A stretch of DNA of 64,000 nucleotides from Chlorops oryzae (taxonomy: Eukaryota; Arthropoda; Insecta; Diptera; Chloropidae): contig CM035807.1 in NCBI GenBank assembly GCA_020466095.1, positions 46,288,935 through 46,352,934 of the forward strand, given 5' to 3'. Made by a program: the position numbers and the translations under genes. Of this stretch, positions 1 to 10,740 are shown piece after piece (the first letter of the stretch is position 1; each line of letters starts with the position of its first letter). The notes beneath the pieces are model-generated. The model made no database searches. It saw nothing but the letters and a program-made list of their open reading frames with translations, and had not been told where the DNA came from.

Positions 1-202
1 AGCTGATTTTCAGAAGAAATGGGTTCCGAAAAAAAAAATGTAAAAGCTTTTTGTCGAAATAAATCTTGTTTTCGCAATGCCAGTGGTCAAGCAAAAAGCG
101 CATAATGAGATTTCGCTGACCAAAACTAATAGGCTAGCTGATATAGTTTTTCCCTTTGCCTTTTGGTTATCTTGCTTTGGCAAGCTGTCATTTCTTGATT
201 TG

Positions 203-965
203 TACGAGGGTTATCTGAAAATTTTCCGACTTTAACGTGAAGATTACGTCTCTGTTGACGAGTACTCACCAATATTTCAGGGATTTAGGACGCTCAGTTG
301 TTATTGGCTGCAATAGCTTGGGAGAACATGAGCGTTCGGGACGTCCAAAAACTTCAACCACTGATGATAACATCGATAAAATTCACCAAATAGTGCCAAA
401 CGACCGTCAAATTAAAGTAAGAGATCTGCCAGAGGCCATTAACAAGTCCAAAGAACTTGTTTGGCGCATATTGAATCAAGACTTATGGGCTCTACGCAGA
501 TATGCAGGAAGTATAGAGCTCGTTCTTGCGAAGAAAGGAAATCAGAGTTGAAATTTCGATGACAGGTCGACAGAAATATAGTAAATGTATGATTTAAATG
601 CAACCCTACATGTTCGATTGCTTTTAATCTGCGTATTCGTTGAAGTATCAGAAGTAATTCAAAGTACTGTTTTTTTTTTTTTTTGCATGTGTTTAGTATA
701 GCAATTTTACTTCCTGCATATCTGCGTAGAGCCCATTAGGCATGAAAAAGCTTTCCGCGTATTGTGTGCCGCGTTTGCTCACATTAGACCGAAAACTTGT
801 TGAAATAAACATTTTCAACGCTCTGTTGCCGCTCTGTGGCGTTTAAAAATCAGAGTTTTGGCGCCATGTGTCAAGGAAATTATGTAGAAAAATATTAAAA
901 AAAACTATAAATAATATATGCCTCGTATCTTTGTTAGGTCACAAACTTTTCAGGCCACCCTCGTA
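203..965 (+). mobile_element. Internally deleted mariner copy
   Basis: Left end TACGAGGGTTATCTGAAAAT (from 203) and right end ...GGCCACCCTCGTA (to 965) form imperfect inverted repeats with TA at each outer edge, as in Tc1/mariner. Between them a transposase helix-turn-helix segment is readable (about 300-485: GRPKTSTTDDNIDKIHQIV, then a second HTH with LVWRIL). It continues after the nested MITE, at 739-800, with bases matching the mariner linker region seen at 19700-19760. The catalytic DDD portion is gone apart from a short C-terminal trace near 870-895. The copy is non-functional. Its termini differ from those of the irritans-type copies at 19189 and 40623, so it is a different subfamily. 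Confidence 0.8.
486..735. mobile_element. 250-bp PIF/Harbinger-type MITE nested in mariner
   Basis: The element begins TGGGCTCTACGCAGATAT and ends with the exact reverse complement; the terminal inverted repeats are 28 bp and perfect (486-513 and 708-735). It is flanked by TTA at 483-485 and 736-738, a 3-bp TWA-type target duplication typical of PIF/Harbinger. It has no coding capacity. Taking it out of consideration leaves the mariner sequence continuous on both sides, which shows it inserted into mariner and not the reverse. Confidence 0.85.
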
Positions 966-1636
966 CAATTTGAATCAGCTGTTTAGCTAATGAAAAATCG
1001 GTTAATTGATAGTGGAACCTCTTCTCATTAAATTTTCATTAGCGCTAATGAAGGGTCGGTAATGAATAAGTGGAACTGTAGCATAAGATAATTTTGTTAT
1101 ATCGAAATTTTCCGTCTATATTCGGTTTTTCGAGATATGGTATATGGGTGCCGCAAAATGCCGCAAGATTTTATTGCAGATTCTGCTACTATATGAACCA
1201 CCTTACAACGTGTATAGTACCACTCGCCTGTATTTTGCGATATAAGGTCACTTCATACATTTGAGAAATGGATATTTGAACTTTTTAACCCATTTTTTTT
1301 CATATTATCTACAAAATTTTTTTAAATATGTAAGCATGATTTAAAATTAAATTTTATTTAATATATATTATGTAAATATATGTGCCTGCTTACAAAAAAA
1401 ATTTCATTACGATAGCTCTACTAAGTAACTCACAATATAACTTATAAAAGCGGATTTTTTCCGTGCATTCTGCCACAAAATGTTGCTATATTTTTCTCTC
1501 TTAATTTCCCAGTGCCATAATTTTCTTCTGTTGGAAAAAAAGTTCAAAATTTTTTCTGTTCTGATGCAGCTGAACCTTACTTTTTCGATTGGCATTAAAA
1601 TATTTTCAAAAAGTCAAAAAAAAAAAATTGGGTTTT
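966..1636. other. Non-coding stretch, internal side of a Transib terminus
   Basis: No gene is visible. Around 1006-1075 the motif AGTGGAAC occurs twice, bracketing a palindrome TTCATTAGCGCTAATGAA. A related block (CATTAGCGCGGTAATGAG ... AGTGGAAC) occurs at 11513-11560. The remainder is AT-rich and should include the inner flank of the Transib terminus that starts at 1637. No transposase can be read in it. Confidence 0.4.
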
Positions 1637-1669
1637 AGTGACGCTAGCAAAGCGAAATCCGACACTGTG
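1637..1669 (+). repeat. Transib-type terminal inverted repeat (right end)
   Basis: The 33-bp sequence ends ...CCGACACTGTG. Read inward from the outer edge it starts CACAGTGTCGGATTTCGC. It is followed by CTACG at 1670-1674 and then by gypsy RT coding sequence. A copy with one mismatch in 33 lies at 18066-18098, where the neighbouring 5 bp on the minus strand are also CTACG. Transib elements are known for CACWRTG-type heptamers and 5-bp GC-rich target duplications. The name is inferred from those two properties. Confidence 0.65.
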
Positions 1670-3354
1670 CTACGTGAAGTTCGATATCTTGGGTACATAG
1701 TGGGAAACGGTTGCATTAAACCAGACCCTGAAAAAATTTCCTCCATAAAAGATCTGAGGGCTCCCAAAAACGTGAGACAGCTGCGCGGTTTTCTTGGATT
1801 GGCAGGATGGTACCGCCGTTTCATAGATGGTTTCGCCACCATGTCTTCACTTTTAACTGATCTGCTCCGAAAGGCGAAGCGTTTTGATTGGTCTGAAGAG
1901 GCTGAACAAGCTTTTCGTAAAATTTAAAGTTTTTTAACTTCCTCTCCCGTTTTGGTGACGCCATATTTTGAATACCCTTTTATTGTAAAATGTGACGTAT
2001 CGACAACGGGCGTTGGAGGTGTCTTAGCTCAGAAGGACGAGGAAGGTTGTGAACGCCCAATTGCGTATTTTGCCAATAAGGTAAATAAATCCCAACGAAA
2101 TTATTTTATAACAGAGCTTGAATGCTTAGCTGCTGTCCTCTGTATCGAAAAGATCCGAAAGTATATCGAAGGTCATGAGCTTACCGTGATTATGGATCAC
2201 GCAAGCTTAAAGTGGCAAATGCGGCAAGCGGACCTAAACGGCAGGCTGGAACGAATGCCGTTGAAATTGCAAGGGTTTAACTTTTTAATCCTACATCGAA
2301 AAGGTTCTCTAAATGTGGTCCCAGACGCCCCTTATCGCTTATATATGGAGGAAATTTTCGAAAAGGACGCATTCCCTATCCTTGATATTAATCCGGGGTC
2401 TTTTGATAGCGAAGAATAGAGAAAATTAGGAAAAATGGTCGGAGATAATTACAATACTCTACCCGATCTGAAAGTATTTGACAAATTCGACTATAAGAGA
2501 ACGCAACTCGTGAAAACCGTTGATATTTCCGATCAAACGTTATGGAAGCTATGGCTTCACTTGGAGCTTAGAAATGAACTACTAAAGAACGCCCATTCTC
2601 CGCCAACATCAGTTCATGGAGGAATCGGGAAATCACTGGAAAAGTTACGCCGAAATTTCTACTGGCCCAAAATGGAAACGGATGCCATCAACTTCGTGTT
2701 GAGCTGTGAAGTACGCAAACAATGTAAGTCTACAAACCATATTTTAAGAGCACCAATGGGTGAACAAGTAAAATCCAGCGTCCTTTCCAAAGAATCTATG
2801 TAGATTTAATTCGCCCGTTTCCACGCTCTAGGAATGGCAACATAGGTGTCTTTGTCATGCCACTTTTCAAAGTTTCCGATTATCCAAAGCGTCCGCAAGT
2901 TTTCGTCTCCCATCTTGGTACAAACTCTAACTTCTCAAGTCTTTAAAATTTTTGAGATAACGGTTCACAGTTCAAATGTCATTTGCTTGAAAACTTCCTT
3001 ACAAAACATGCAATAATACACGGTACTACGGCTGTTTCCTCTCCTCAATCGATCCTATCGGAAAGAGTTAACCGTACTCTGATAGCGGCCATCCGTTCGT
3101 ATTTGAAAAGAATGGAACTTGTACTTGGGCGATATTGCAGTCACCCTTCGATCCTCTGTTCATGGTTCTATTGGCTGTTCACGCTATTTTGCGATATTTG
3201 GATATCCCATGGTTCTAAACGGAATAACTTATCTTCTACTCAAGAAGCTTCAATCCTTGGAAGAAGGAGAAAACGTTTTAGATATGCTCGACAAAATTAA
3301 AAACATTCAAAAAAAGATACAATCAATCCTTCGTGCTGCGTATGAAACGAATTC
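1670..3354 (+). pseudogene. Ty3/gypsy pol fragment A: end of RT, RNase H, integrase
   Basis: Readable in order: RT connection (GYIVGNGC... then FLGLAGWYRRFI, 1690-1830); RNase H (KCDVSTTGVGGVLAQ and ELECLAAV, about 1985-2150); the integrase zinc-binding H-H-C-C region (VHGGIGKSL... to about 2730); and a heavily damaged integrase core to 3354. Stops and frameshifts lie at about 1926, 2417, 2803 and through the core. The element starts abruptly at the Transib terminus on its left, and at 3354 it is interrupted by BEL-1. Its last part resumes at 10531. The missing first half matches the reading frame ending at 18099 on the opposite strand. It decayed before BEL-1 arrived, because BEL-1 itself is undamaged. 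Confidence 0.85.
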
Positions 3355-3800
3355 TGTTTTGACGGCGATGGTAGTTTCCATCGACGGAATTGTTTATCAT
3401 AAAAGGTTTAAAAATTTGACTCTCCAAAGTTAATTTAAACTAAACTACTTGAATCAATGCATAGAAAAAAGATTAAACCTTTTGCTTTCAATGTTTCTTT
3501 ACAACTGATTTATTAAAATTAAAAAGAGAATGCTTATGCTATCACAGTCAATAAAAAAAAAAACGTAAATGCGCGTATGGCCAAATAAAGAGGATCAATT
3601 CATTAATATAAGAGAGTTACATATGTATATGCGTTAGGCGAAACCGAAAAGAGAACGAATGCAATTTTGCTTTGATTACACACATAAGTATATCGGTTCA
3701 TCTTTTTGAGAGACCAATTAAAGGTACGATTTTAATGTTCTAAGAGAACTCATATAAACCACAGTGGTGTCCAATTGCTTGAAAGCGTTCTGCGCAAACA
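3355..3800 (-). repeat. BEL-1 3' LTR
   Basis: The LTR is 446 bp, nearly identical to 10086-10530. In element orientation it begins TGTTTGCGCAGAACGC and ends ...CCGTCAAAACA. It is the 3' copy because the polyprotein reads toward it. A short purine-rich tract (GCGGAGGA in element orientation) abuts it at 3801-3810 and is the likely polypurine tract. Confidence 0.92.
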
Positions 3801-3993
3801 TCCTCCGCGCCTTGAAGGTACCTAGGACCTTTCAACAAGTTACTATTTACATTTTAAAGAAAGTATCTTATTACTAAACAAATTCAAAATAGATTCAATT
3901 ATTCCATTGACTTCAATTAATTCATTAAATAAAAATTCAAGTTCCAAAATAAAGTAACAATAAAAGAAGTGTATATATAACTAGACGCAGCTC
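3801..3993 (-). other. BEL-1 3' untranslated region with candidate polypurine tract
   Basis: This is the short internal stretch between the polyprotein stop and the 3' LTR. Only the purine tract beside the LTR is recognisable. Confidence 0.6.
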
Positions 3994-6900
3994 TTAATCG
4001 TCCACGTCCGAGTTGAGCGGTAGAGGACATAATTTGGTGATGTTGCGTTTGAAAATTCCGGAGCTGGTGCGAATAGTTGCAACTCGAACTAAACCATCGT
4101 CACCCGAAATTTGATTCTCGACACGTCCAAATTGCCATTTTCCAGGCGGTAAGTTATTGTCCATGATTAGGACCAAGGTGCCGCGTTTAACGTTGGGGTA
4201 ACTACTTCTCCATTTAGTCCGCTGTTGCAACGATAGAACGTACTCTTTCGACCACCGGTGCCAAAAAATAGTCTTAATGTGCTGGATTCTCTTCCAGCGG
4301 TTGATAGGTGGAATTTTAACTTCTTCGTCAGAAGACTGCTCAGGAAGGCCATTTAACGGCCGACCAATTAAAAAATGCCCCGGTGTCAAGGCCTCGAAGT
4401 CATTCGGATCCGATGACATAGGATACAACGGCCGGGAATTCATCACCCCTTCAATCTCGGCTGTAACCGTCGTCAGCTCTTCAAATGTGAGATTGGCGCC
4501 GTTGATATGGTGTACCAACATAGATTTAGCCACTTTAATAGCGCTTTCCCACAAGCCACCCATATGTGGTGAGTGCGGGGGAATAAAGTGGAAATTCACT
4601 CCACGAGCTGCGCAATTATTAATGACTTGCGATTGTTCGTTTTCATCGAAAAGCTTGTCCACTACCGTCTTCAGCTCACGAGCGGCACCAGTAAAATTAG
4701 TTGCGTTGTCGCAGTACAGATCCGAAGCGAGTCCTCGTCGTGCAAAGAAACGTTTGAGCGCACAAAGAAAGGCTTGCGTCGACAGGTCTGAAACGACTTC
4801 CAAATGGCAAGCTTTTGTAAGAAAACATATAAAAACTGCTAAGTAGGCTTTTACTGGCCTTTTTCCTCGCAATTTAAAGTGAATCAATATAGGACCAGCA
4901 AAATCCATACCTGACCTCTGGAACGGATACATGTTCCCTACCAGGCGATCGCGTGGCAGGTCGGCCATGCGTTGCTGCAACGGCTTAGGCCGTTGTTTAA
5001 AACAAGAAATACACCTTCTTACGATCTTCTGTGTGAGTCTCCTTCCGTTTATTATCCAAAACCGTTGCCTAAGGGCTGCCAAAAGCGTGAGAGGACCTAC
5101 GTGTAAATTAATTTTATGCAAGTAGGCCGCAAGGCTCTCAGTAAAAGAATGATTATAGGGTAAAAGAAAGGGGTGCTTCGTCGCATAGGGCAAGTTTGAT
5201 TTCGACAGCCTACCACCAACCCGCAACAGAGAAATACCTTCAGATTCGTCAATGAATGGATTCAAGGCTTGAATCCTTAGGGACTTAATTGCCGAATTTC
5301 CCTTTAAGGCGTTATACTCAACATGAAAACAGTTCCTTTGCACATTAGCCAATATGTAATTCAGTCCCATTCGGAGCTCACCGACCGACAATTGAACCGT
5401 CTTCCTTTGAACTACTTCTGCCAAGGTTGATCGGGCTCTGTTCACCCAACGAAACATGAATGCGAACACTCGATTTAATTTTAAGAAATTATTAACAAAT
5501 TTGCAGTTAGAAATAAGATCCTCTATGGAATTTTCCCCCCCTAACAATGCATGAGTCGTTCGACGCTGTTCTAGATTAAGCTCTTCGTCAGATAATTGCC
5601 CGAGAGGCTGAGTTGGCCAGTATGAACGGTCTAAACCTAAAAATTCTGGGCCCTTAAACCACAGCGAACATTTTTCTAAGTCTCTAGGCAACATTCCTCG
5701 AGATACAACGTCCGCAGGGTTGGACTTAGTGTCAATTTTGTGCCAATCCGAGCCTTGTGACAGGGTTTGAACAAGAGCGACTCTATTGGCGACAAACGTT
5801 GTCCAACGGGATGGGTGTGCCGAGAGCCAGTTAAGGACAATTAGGGAGTCCGTCCACAATTTAACTGCGGTGAAACACAGCGAACTAGACCGTCTCACTC
5901 GCTCACTCAACTGCGCCAGCATCACTGCTCCTTGAAGCTCGAGGCGCGGCAACGAAACGACGTTGAGAGGAGCTACTCGAGATTTTGCAGTAAGTAAATT
6001 CACCGTTATATTCCCGGAAGCGTCCACAGCTCGGATATATATTGCGCAGCCATACGCTCGATTGGATGCATCAGAAAATCCATGCAGCTCTACGACCTCT
6101 GCAGAGAACAAATCGGCGATATAGCGAGGTACCTTCAAGTTGGAGACAAATGATAATTCTTGACGATATTTCTGCCATTTGGTTTGCAAACTTTGAGGAA
6201 GAGCCTCATCCCACTCTAATTTTAGCATCCAGAGCTCTTGCATGAACATCTTTCCAAGGACGACTACAGGGTTTATTACTCCTAAGGGATCAAATAAAGA
6301 AGCGAGTTCGGCCAAGACCGTTCTCTTAGTCACCCTATTGTGATTCTTGCCAGAATACGAAAAACTGAGGCTATCCTCTTCTGAAAACCATAATATTCCC
6401 AACGTTTTTGTGCAATCCGGACTCGGAATTGCTAAAGGTTCTGAAACGATCGGCCCTGGCATTTTATCACCAGTTAGCGGGAAGCTTGCCTTCCATTTAT
6501 GAAGTTCAAATTTCCCTAGTTCCAATAACTCCGTAATTTCTTGTTTCAGGACGCACAGCCCTTCTTTCGAATCAGCACCAGCCAACATGTCGTCCATATA
6601 AAAATTGTGACTTAAAATTTGAGTTCCAAGTGGAAACCTTAATTTATGTGTCTCTGCTAGTAGTTGGAGACAACGAACGGCTAAATATGGGGCCGCATTG
6701 GTGCCATAAGTGACCGTCTTTAGACGTAGAACTTCGATCTCCTTCGAACAATTATCTCGCCACAAAATTCCCTGCCATTGGCAATCATCTGGATGCACTA
6801 ACACTTGCCGGTACATCTTGGCAATATCGGCCGTTACGGCATATCGGAAAAGACGAAATCGAATTAAAATATCGAACAATTCTGGTTGTATTCGTGGTCC

Positions 6901-9246
6901 CACGAGCAAATTGTCGTTTAGGGAAAACCCATTTTCGGATTTGTTTGAGGCATCGAATACCACTCGAAGTTTTGTCGACACACTTTCTGGTCGAACAACC
7001 GCATGATGCGGCATGATGTACTTAACATCATTCTTTTGCGTGTACGAAACTGTTTCCAAATGACCTAAATCACGATATTCGTCTATAAATTTGACATATT
7101 CTAATTTAAAATCTGGATTTTTTTTAAATTTGCGCTCTATGCTTTGAAGTCGCTTAAGAGCGCTGAAATAAGTTTCTCCTACTCCAGGAGCATTGGGCTT
7201 AAATGGAAGCCTGACCATGAATCTGCCCGATTCCAATTGGCTTACGCTGGACAGGAAGTGATTTTCGCAAAAAATCTCTTCAGGGGAGAGTTCAGAGTTG
7301 GATGGAGCTACATCCTCACATGTCCAAAACCTTTCAACCTGCTGGGATAATACATCGTCCTTCACGGCGCTATTGGCTATGTGTTGTGTGAAACTACGGC
7401 GCGGTGGACTATATTCCCCGGCCAATATCCATCCTAGAAGAGACTTCTGCAGGATCGGCTTATTTTTCCCCAACGTAATTTGGCCCACTGACAAGAGCTT
7501 AAAAAATGTGGAAACGCCTAAAAGCATATCGATCTTACGTGCTTCATTAAATTTAGGATCGGCCAGTTGTATATTTTTAGGCAACTGCCATTCATTGAGA
7601 TCTACCGAAACATTTGGAGCATATTGCGTGATAGAAGGTAACAGCAAAAAAGATAAAGACTCGGTAAAATTGGTCAATCTTGACCTTATTGCTGTAGTCA
7701 CATTGCCAACAGCTTCAGTAGTTGCACTACCAATACCGCTTATAGCCTCATGACTACGGTTTGGTTTCAACTTCAATTCCCTGGCCAGACCTTGAGAAAT
7801 AAAATTTAGCTGGCTTCCAGAGTCCAAAATAGCTCGGCATTCTTCGTAATTTCCCATGGAATTCCTGACTAACAACACCGCAGTAGCTAAAAATTTAACT
7901 TTGTTTGGCTCAAGTACAGCATTATACAAACAATTGGATTTTGATCGCTCTTCTTCTGCCTTTGCTTTCTCCCCAAGAGATTCAGGCTTACTATTGGACT
8001 GCGTCGGCTTGCTAGGTACCGATGCAGAATTATTTGAAGTCTCAGGTTTATTGCTTTCCCTGTGTAATAAATTATGGTGCTTGCCTTGACATTTATTGCA
8101 GGCAGCAGCCTTGCATTTGAGAATCGAATGATCATCGGTTAAGCATAAAATGCACCTTGACTGTTTCTTAGCTTCGAAATAGCGCTGTTGAGGATTCAAC
8201 TTAATAAATTTGGGGCATTTAATTAAGCTATGAGCTCCACTGCACGTTGGGCATTCCGAATTTCCGTGCTGAGCCGTTAAGGTAATTTGATTTGATCTTT
8301 TACCTTTATCATTGGACGACGCTGCGGAGGAACCCGCACTAACCTCCCTATTCTCTAACGTAGTACACCGACTAGCTAAAAAACTGGCGAACAATGACCA
8401 CGATGGCAATACATCACATTTGAAACTGTCTTCCCATCTTTTAAGAGTCTCTGGATCTACCTTGGACCGGATGAGGTAGTACATAGCCACATTGGCCACA
8501 TCCTCCATACTACCTAAAGAAGTAAGAGCGCGTAAATGAGCATTCACCCTATCAATTAGCTCTCTCAGACTAGAAGCATTCTGACGTGGCAATTTGGGCA
8601 TATCAAATAATTCCCTCATATGAGCTTCAAATATTATTGCCTTGTTCTCAAATCTATCCTTAAGCAGCCTTAACGCATGTGGGTAATTTACCGCGGTTAG
8701 TTCTAAAGCTTCAATGGCACGCAACGGAATGGAGTCTAAAGCAGATCGTAAATGGATGAACTTAGATAAATTGTCTAGTTCGTGATCGCTATCAATTAAT
8801 GCACAAAATGTGTTATACCAATTAGTCCACTCCGTATATTTGCCCGAAAAAACGGGAATTTTAATTTTTGGTAAATTCGCCGTTCGAGCAACGACAGTAG
8901 AGCTATTTGAAACCATCGTAGAATTCGGATTAAATTCACCAGCGGACGATACTCGGCGATGGTGTGCACTGATAGCGCTCATAATCCGAGACTTTACATC
9001 ACAATATAGTTCTTCATAAACTTGCCGTTGGTTTAAATCATGATGTTCACCCGCTTGCTCTATTTCCCTTTGCACACTATTAAGCTGGGAAAAAAGCGAA
9101 TCAACCATCGCCGCGCGTGTCTCCAATTCAATTAACGTTAACTCTTTAGCTCTCTTCTCTATAACTGACTTTACTCGTTCTAGCGACTTTACCAAACTTT
9201 CACGGATTGGACTTAAATTCGTATTTTTATTTTGTTTCGGAGTCAT
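3994..9246 (-). CDS. BEL/Pao Gag-Pol polyprotein
   Basis: A single frame of about 1750 residues without stops. The first ATG is taken at 9246 (MTPKQNKN); an upstream GTG at 9258 is open but is not a normal eukaryotic start. Order of domains, counting from 9258: Gag of DUF1759 type around residues 130-280 (LPKIKIPVFSGKY); two zinc-knuckle-like segments around 333-400 (CPTCSGAHSLIKC; CILC...CKAAACNKC); aspartic protease LDSGSQLNFIS near 477; RT with YMDD near 887; Pao-type RNase H after it; integrase with zinc-binding HHCC near 1385 and core residues in HLEVVSDLS (near 1480), YCDNATNF (near 1519) and GGLWESA (near 1569); C-terminal DUF5641-like module about 1660-1745. It supplies capsid, protease, reverse transcription and integration functions. 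All catalytic motifs visible here are intact. Confidence 0.93.
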   Translation of the reverse strand: MTPKQNKNTNLSPIRESLVKSLERVKSVIEKRAKELTLIELETRAAMVDSLFSQLNSVQREIEQAGEHHDLNQRQVYEELYCDVKSRIMSAISAHHRRVSSAGEFNPNSTMVSNSSTVVARTANLPKIKIPVFSGKYTEWTNWYNTFCALIDSDHELDNLSKFIHLRSALDSIPLRAIEALELTAVNYPHALRLLKDRFENKAIIFEAHMRELFDMPKLPRQNASSLRELIDRVNAHLRALTSLGSMEDVANVAMYYLIRSKVDPETLKRWEDSFKCDVLPSWSLFASFLASRCTTLENREVSAGSSAASSNDKGKRSNQITLTAQHGNSECPTCSGAHSLIKCPKFIKLNPQQRYFEAKKQSRCILCLTDDHSILKCKAAACNKCQGKHHNLLHRESNKPETSNNSASVPSKPTQSNSKPESLGEKAKAEEERSKSNCLYNAVLEPNKVKFLATAVLLVRNSMGNYEECRAILDSGSQLNFISQGLARELKLKPNRSHEAISGIGSATTEAVGNVTTAIRSRLTNFTESLSFLLLPSITQYAPNVSVDLNEWQLPKNIQLADPKFNEARKIDMLLGVSTFFKLLSVGQITLGKNKPILQKSLLGWILAGEYSPPRRSFTQHIANSAVKDDVLSQQVERFWTCEDVAPSNSELSPEEIFCENHFLSSVSQLESGRFMVRLPFKPNAPGVGETYFSALKRLQSIERKFKKNPDFKLEYVKFIDEYRDLGHLETVSYTQKNDVKYIMPHHAVVRPESVSTKLRVVFDASNKSENGFSLNDNLLVGPRIQPELFDILIRFRLFRYAVTADIAKMYRQVLVHPDDCQWQGILWRDNCSKEIEVLRLKTVTYGTNAAPYLAVRCLQLLAETHKLRFPLGTQILSHNFYMDDMLAGADSKEGLCVLKQEITELLELGKFELHKWKASFPLTGDKMPGPIVSEPLAIPSPDCTKTLGILWFSEEDSLSFSYSGKNHNRVTKRTVLAELASLFDPLGVINPVVVLGKMFMQELWMLKLEWDEALPQSLQTKWQKYRQELSFVSNLKVPRYIADLFSAEVVELHGFSDASNRAYGCAIYIRAVDASGNITVNLLTAKSRVAPLNVVSLPRLELQGAVMLAQLSERVRRSSSLCFTAVKLWTDSLIVLNWLSAHPSRWTTFVANRVALVQTLSQGSDWHKIDTKSNPADVVSRGMLPRDLEKCSLWFKGPEFLGLDRSYWPTQPLGQLSDEELNLEQRRTTHALLGGENSIEDLISNCKFVNNFLKLNRVFAFMFRWVNRARSTLAEVVQRKTVQLSVGELRMGLNYILANVQRNCFHVEYNALKGNSAIKSLRIQALNPFIDESEGISLLRVGGRLSKSNLPYATKHPFLLPYNHSFTESLAAYLHKINLHVGPLTLLAALRQRFWIINGRRLTQKIVRRCISCFKQRPKPLQQRMADLPRDRLVGNMYPFQRSGMDFAGPILIHFKLRGKRPVKAYLAVFICFLTKACHLEVVSDLSTQAFLCALKRFFARRGLASDLYCDNATNFTGAARELKTVVDKLFDENEQSQVINNCAARGVNFHFIPPHSPHMGGLWESAIKVAKSMLVHHINGANLTFEELTTVTAEIEGVMNSRPLYPMSSDPNDFEALTPGHFLIGRPLNGLPEQSSDEEVKIPPINRWKRIQHIKTIFWHRWSKEYVLSLQQRTKWRSSYPNVKRGTLVLIMDNNLPPGKWQFGRVENQISGDDGLVRVATIRTSSGIFKRNITKLCPLPLNSDVDD

Positions 9247-9258
9247 GTTTCCGTTCAC

Positions 9259-10067
9259 CTTGATTCACAATAAATTTACCAGCAATTCACTTTACTAAGT
9301 AAGTAAAACCAATTTTTTATGACGCACTGTTATATAATTCTATTTAAAACGAAAATATCCTTTCTTTAAATTATATTTATTTAAAGAGACGAAATTTTTG
9401 AAGACTTCAGTCTATATTATTTCAATTCAAAAGGAATTCAACCGCGTTGTAATTTAGGATTTAATTTGAAAAGAACAGCGCAGTTTTTAACTCGCAATTT
9501 CATATGTACAATAAATTCTTACACGCTTGCACAATATCAATGTGATTTACCGTAAATACCTGTTACTTCGCCTTCCCTTATGCACTCACACGTTTCTAAT
9601 AACTCGCCTTCCCTTATGCACTCATTTGTCTTCTGCAGCGCAGTATAACCAATGCATATGAAACCGAATAGCAGTTGAAACGAATTTGGCGAAAATTGAT
9701 GGATTGACGAAACCACGCCAGCACCGCGCGTAGTAGTGAAGACGTAACGGCGCTAGCAATAATTGAACGATTGAAGAAACCACGTTGCGAAGCGACGCAG
9801 CTGCTACAGTTCCACGTTGTTTTTATGAAAAGCGCCAATTCCCAGCTTAGGAGCTAAAGTTTTCCGCAACGAACCACCAGTTCATCTAATATACTGCCGG
9901 CGACGGATTTCTTCAGCTTTTCCACATAGACTCGGCCTTTTCAGGTACATCTTTTGCCCATGAGCACTTATCGCAAACGTGCTCTTGGTAATTTGATTAT
10001 TCCTGAAACTTGGAATTTCACAGTTCCAAGATTCGACAATTTGATAATGGTTCTGTTAATTAGGTAG
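9259..10067 (-). other. BEL-1 5' leader
   Basis: Non-coding leader between the primer site and the polyprotein start. It contains a short direct repeat ACTCGCCTTCCCTTATGCAC (second copy at 9603; a related copy near 9568). No separate gene is visible. Confidence 0.6.
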
Positions 10068-10085
10068 AACCTTGCTCTGCTACCA
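10068..10085 (-). other. BEL-1 primer binding site
   Basis: Directly inside the 5' LTR the minus strand reads TGGTAGCAGAGCAAGG. The initial TGG is what a tRNA 3'-CCA end requires. Which tRNA is used was not determined. Confidence 0.6.
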
Positions 10086-10530
10086 TGTTTTGACGGCGAT
10101 GGTAGTTTCCATCGACGGAATTGTTTATCATAAAAGGTTTAAAAATTTGACTCTTCAAAGTTAATTTAAACTAAACTACTTGAATCAATGCATAGAAAAA
10201 AGATTAAACCTTTTGCTTTCAATGTTTCTTTACAACTGATTTATTAAAATTAAAAAGAGAATGCTTATGCTATCACAGTCAATAAAAAAAAAACGTAAAT
10301 GCGCGTATGGCCAAATAAAGAGGATCAATTCATTAATATAAGAGAGTTACATATGTATATGCGTTAGGCGAAACCGAAAAGAGAACGAATGCAATTTTGC
10401 TTTGATTACACACATAAGTATATCGGTTCATCTTTTTGAGAGACCAATTAAAGGTACGATTTTAATGTTCTAAGAGAACTCATATAAACCACAGTGGTGT
10501 CCAATTGCTTGAAAGCGTTCTGCGCAAACA
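10086..10530 (-). repeat. BEL-1 5' LTR
   Basis: The LTR is 445 bp with TG...CA ends and is near-identical to 3355-3800. In element orientation it precedes the primer site and leader, so it should carry the promoter. No TATA box was assigned with confidence. Confidence 0.92.
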
Positions 10531-10740
10531 AATTCAAAAACTTATAATCTGCGCTCCAGATCGCTGATATTGTGTTCCGTCGTAATTTTGCTCCAAGCGA
10601 CCAATCTGCATCGTTTAACTCCAAATTGGCACCGAAATTCTTAAAAGCAGTCGTTTTGAGGAAAATCGGTTGAAGTTACTATGAGTTGAAAGATGGCAAA
10701 GAAAAAAAACTGGATTTTTTCATGCCAAAAATATACAGCG
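10531..10740 (+). pseudogene. Gypsy A integrase C-terminal module, resumed after BEL-1
   Basis: The reading frame contains YNLRSRS, then, after a frameshift, VFRRNFAPSD... and NSKLAPKFLKAVV... with SYYELKDG. This is the pattern of the C-terminal integrase module of Ulysses/Osvaldo-type gypsy elements. It is the continuation of 1670-3354 and carries one frameshift and at least one stop. Confidence 0.75.

Larger units (their letters stand above)
3355..10530 (-). mobile_element. Complete BEL/Pao LTR retrotransposon (BEL-1)
   Basis: Two near-identical LTRs (3355-3800 and 10086-10530) flank one long minus-strand polyprotein frame. The element is bounded by the 5-bp duplication AATTC (3350-3354 and 10531-10535). 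LTR ends are TG...CA. The LTRs differ only by about one base in an A-run and one C/T change (near 3422 versus 10154), so insertion is recent on an evolutionary scale. It lies inside the decayed gypsy A integrase. Confidence 0.95.

Noticed and set aside
4277..4846. Open frame of 189 residues on the plus strand
   Set aside because: It lies entirely antisense to the intact BEL-1 integrase and has no recognisable domain.
7298..7753. Open frame of 151 residues on the plus strand
   Set aside because: Antisense shadow of BEL-1 protease/RT coding sequence.
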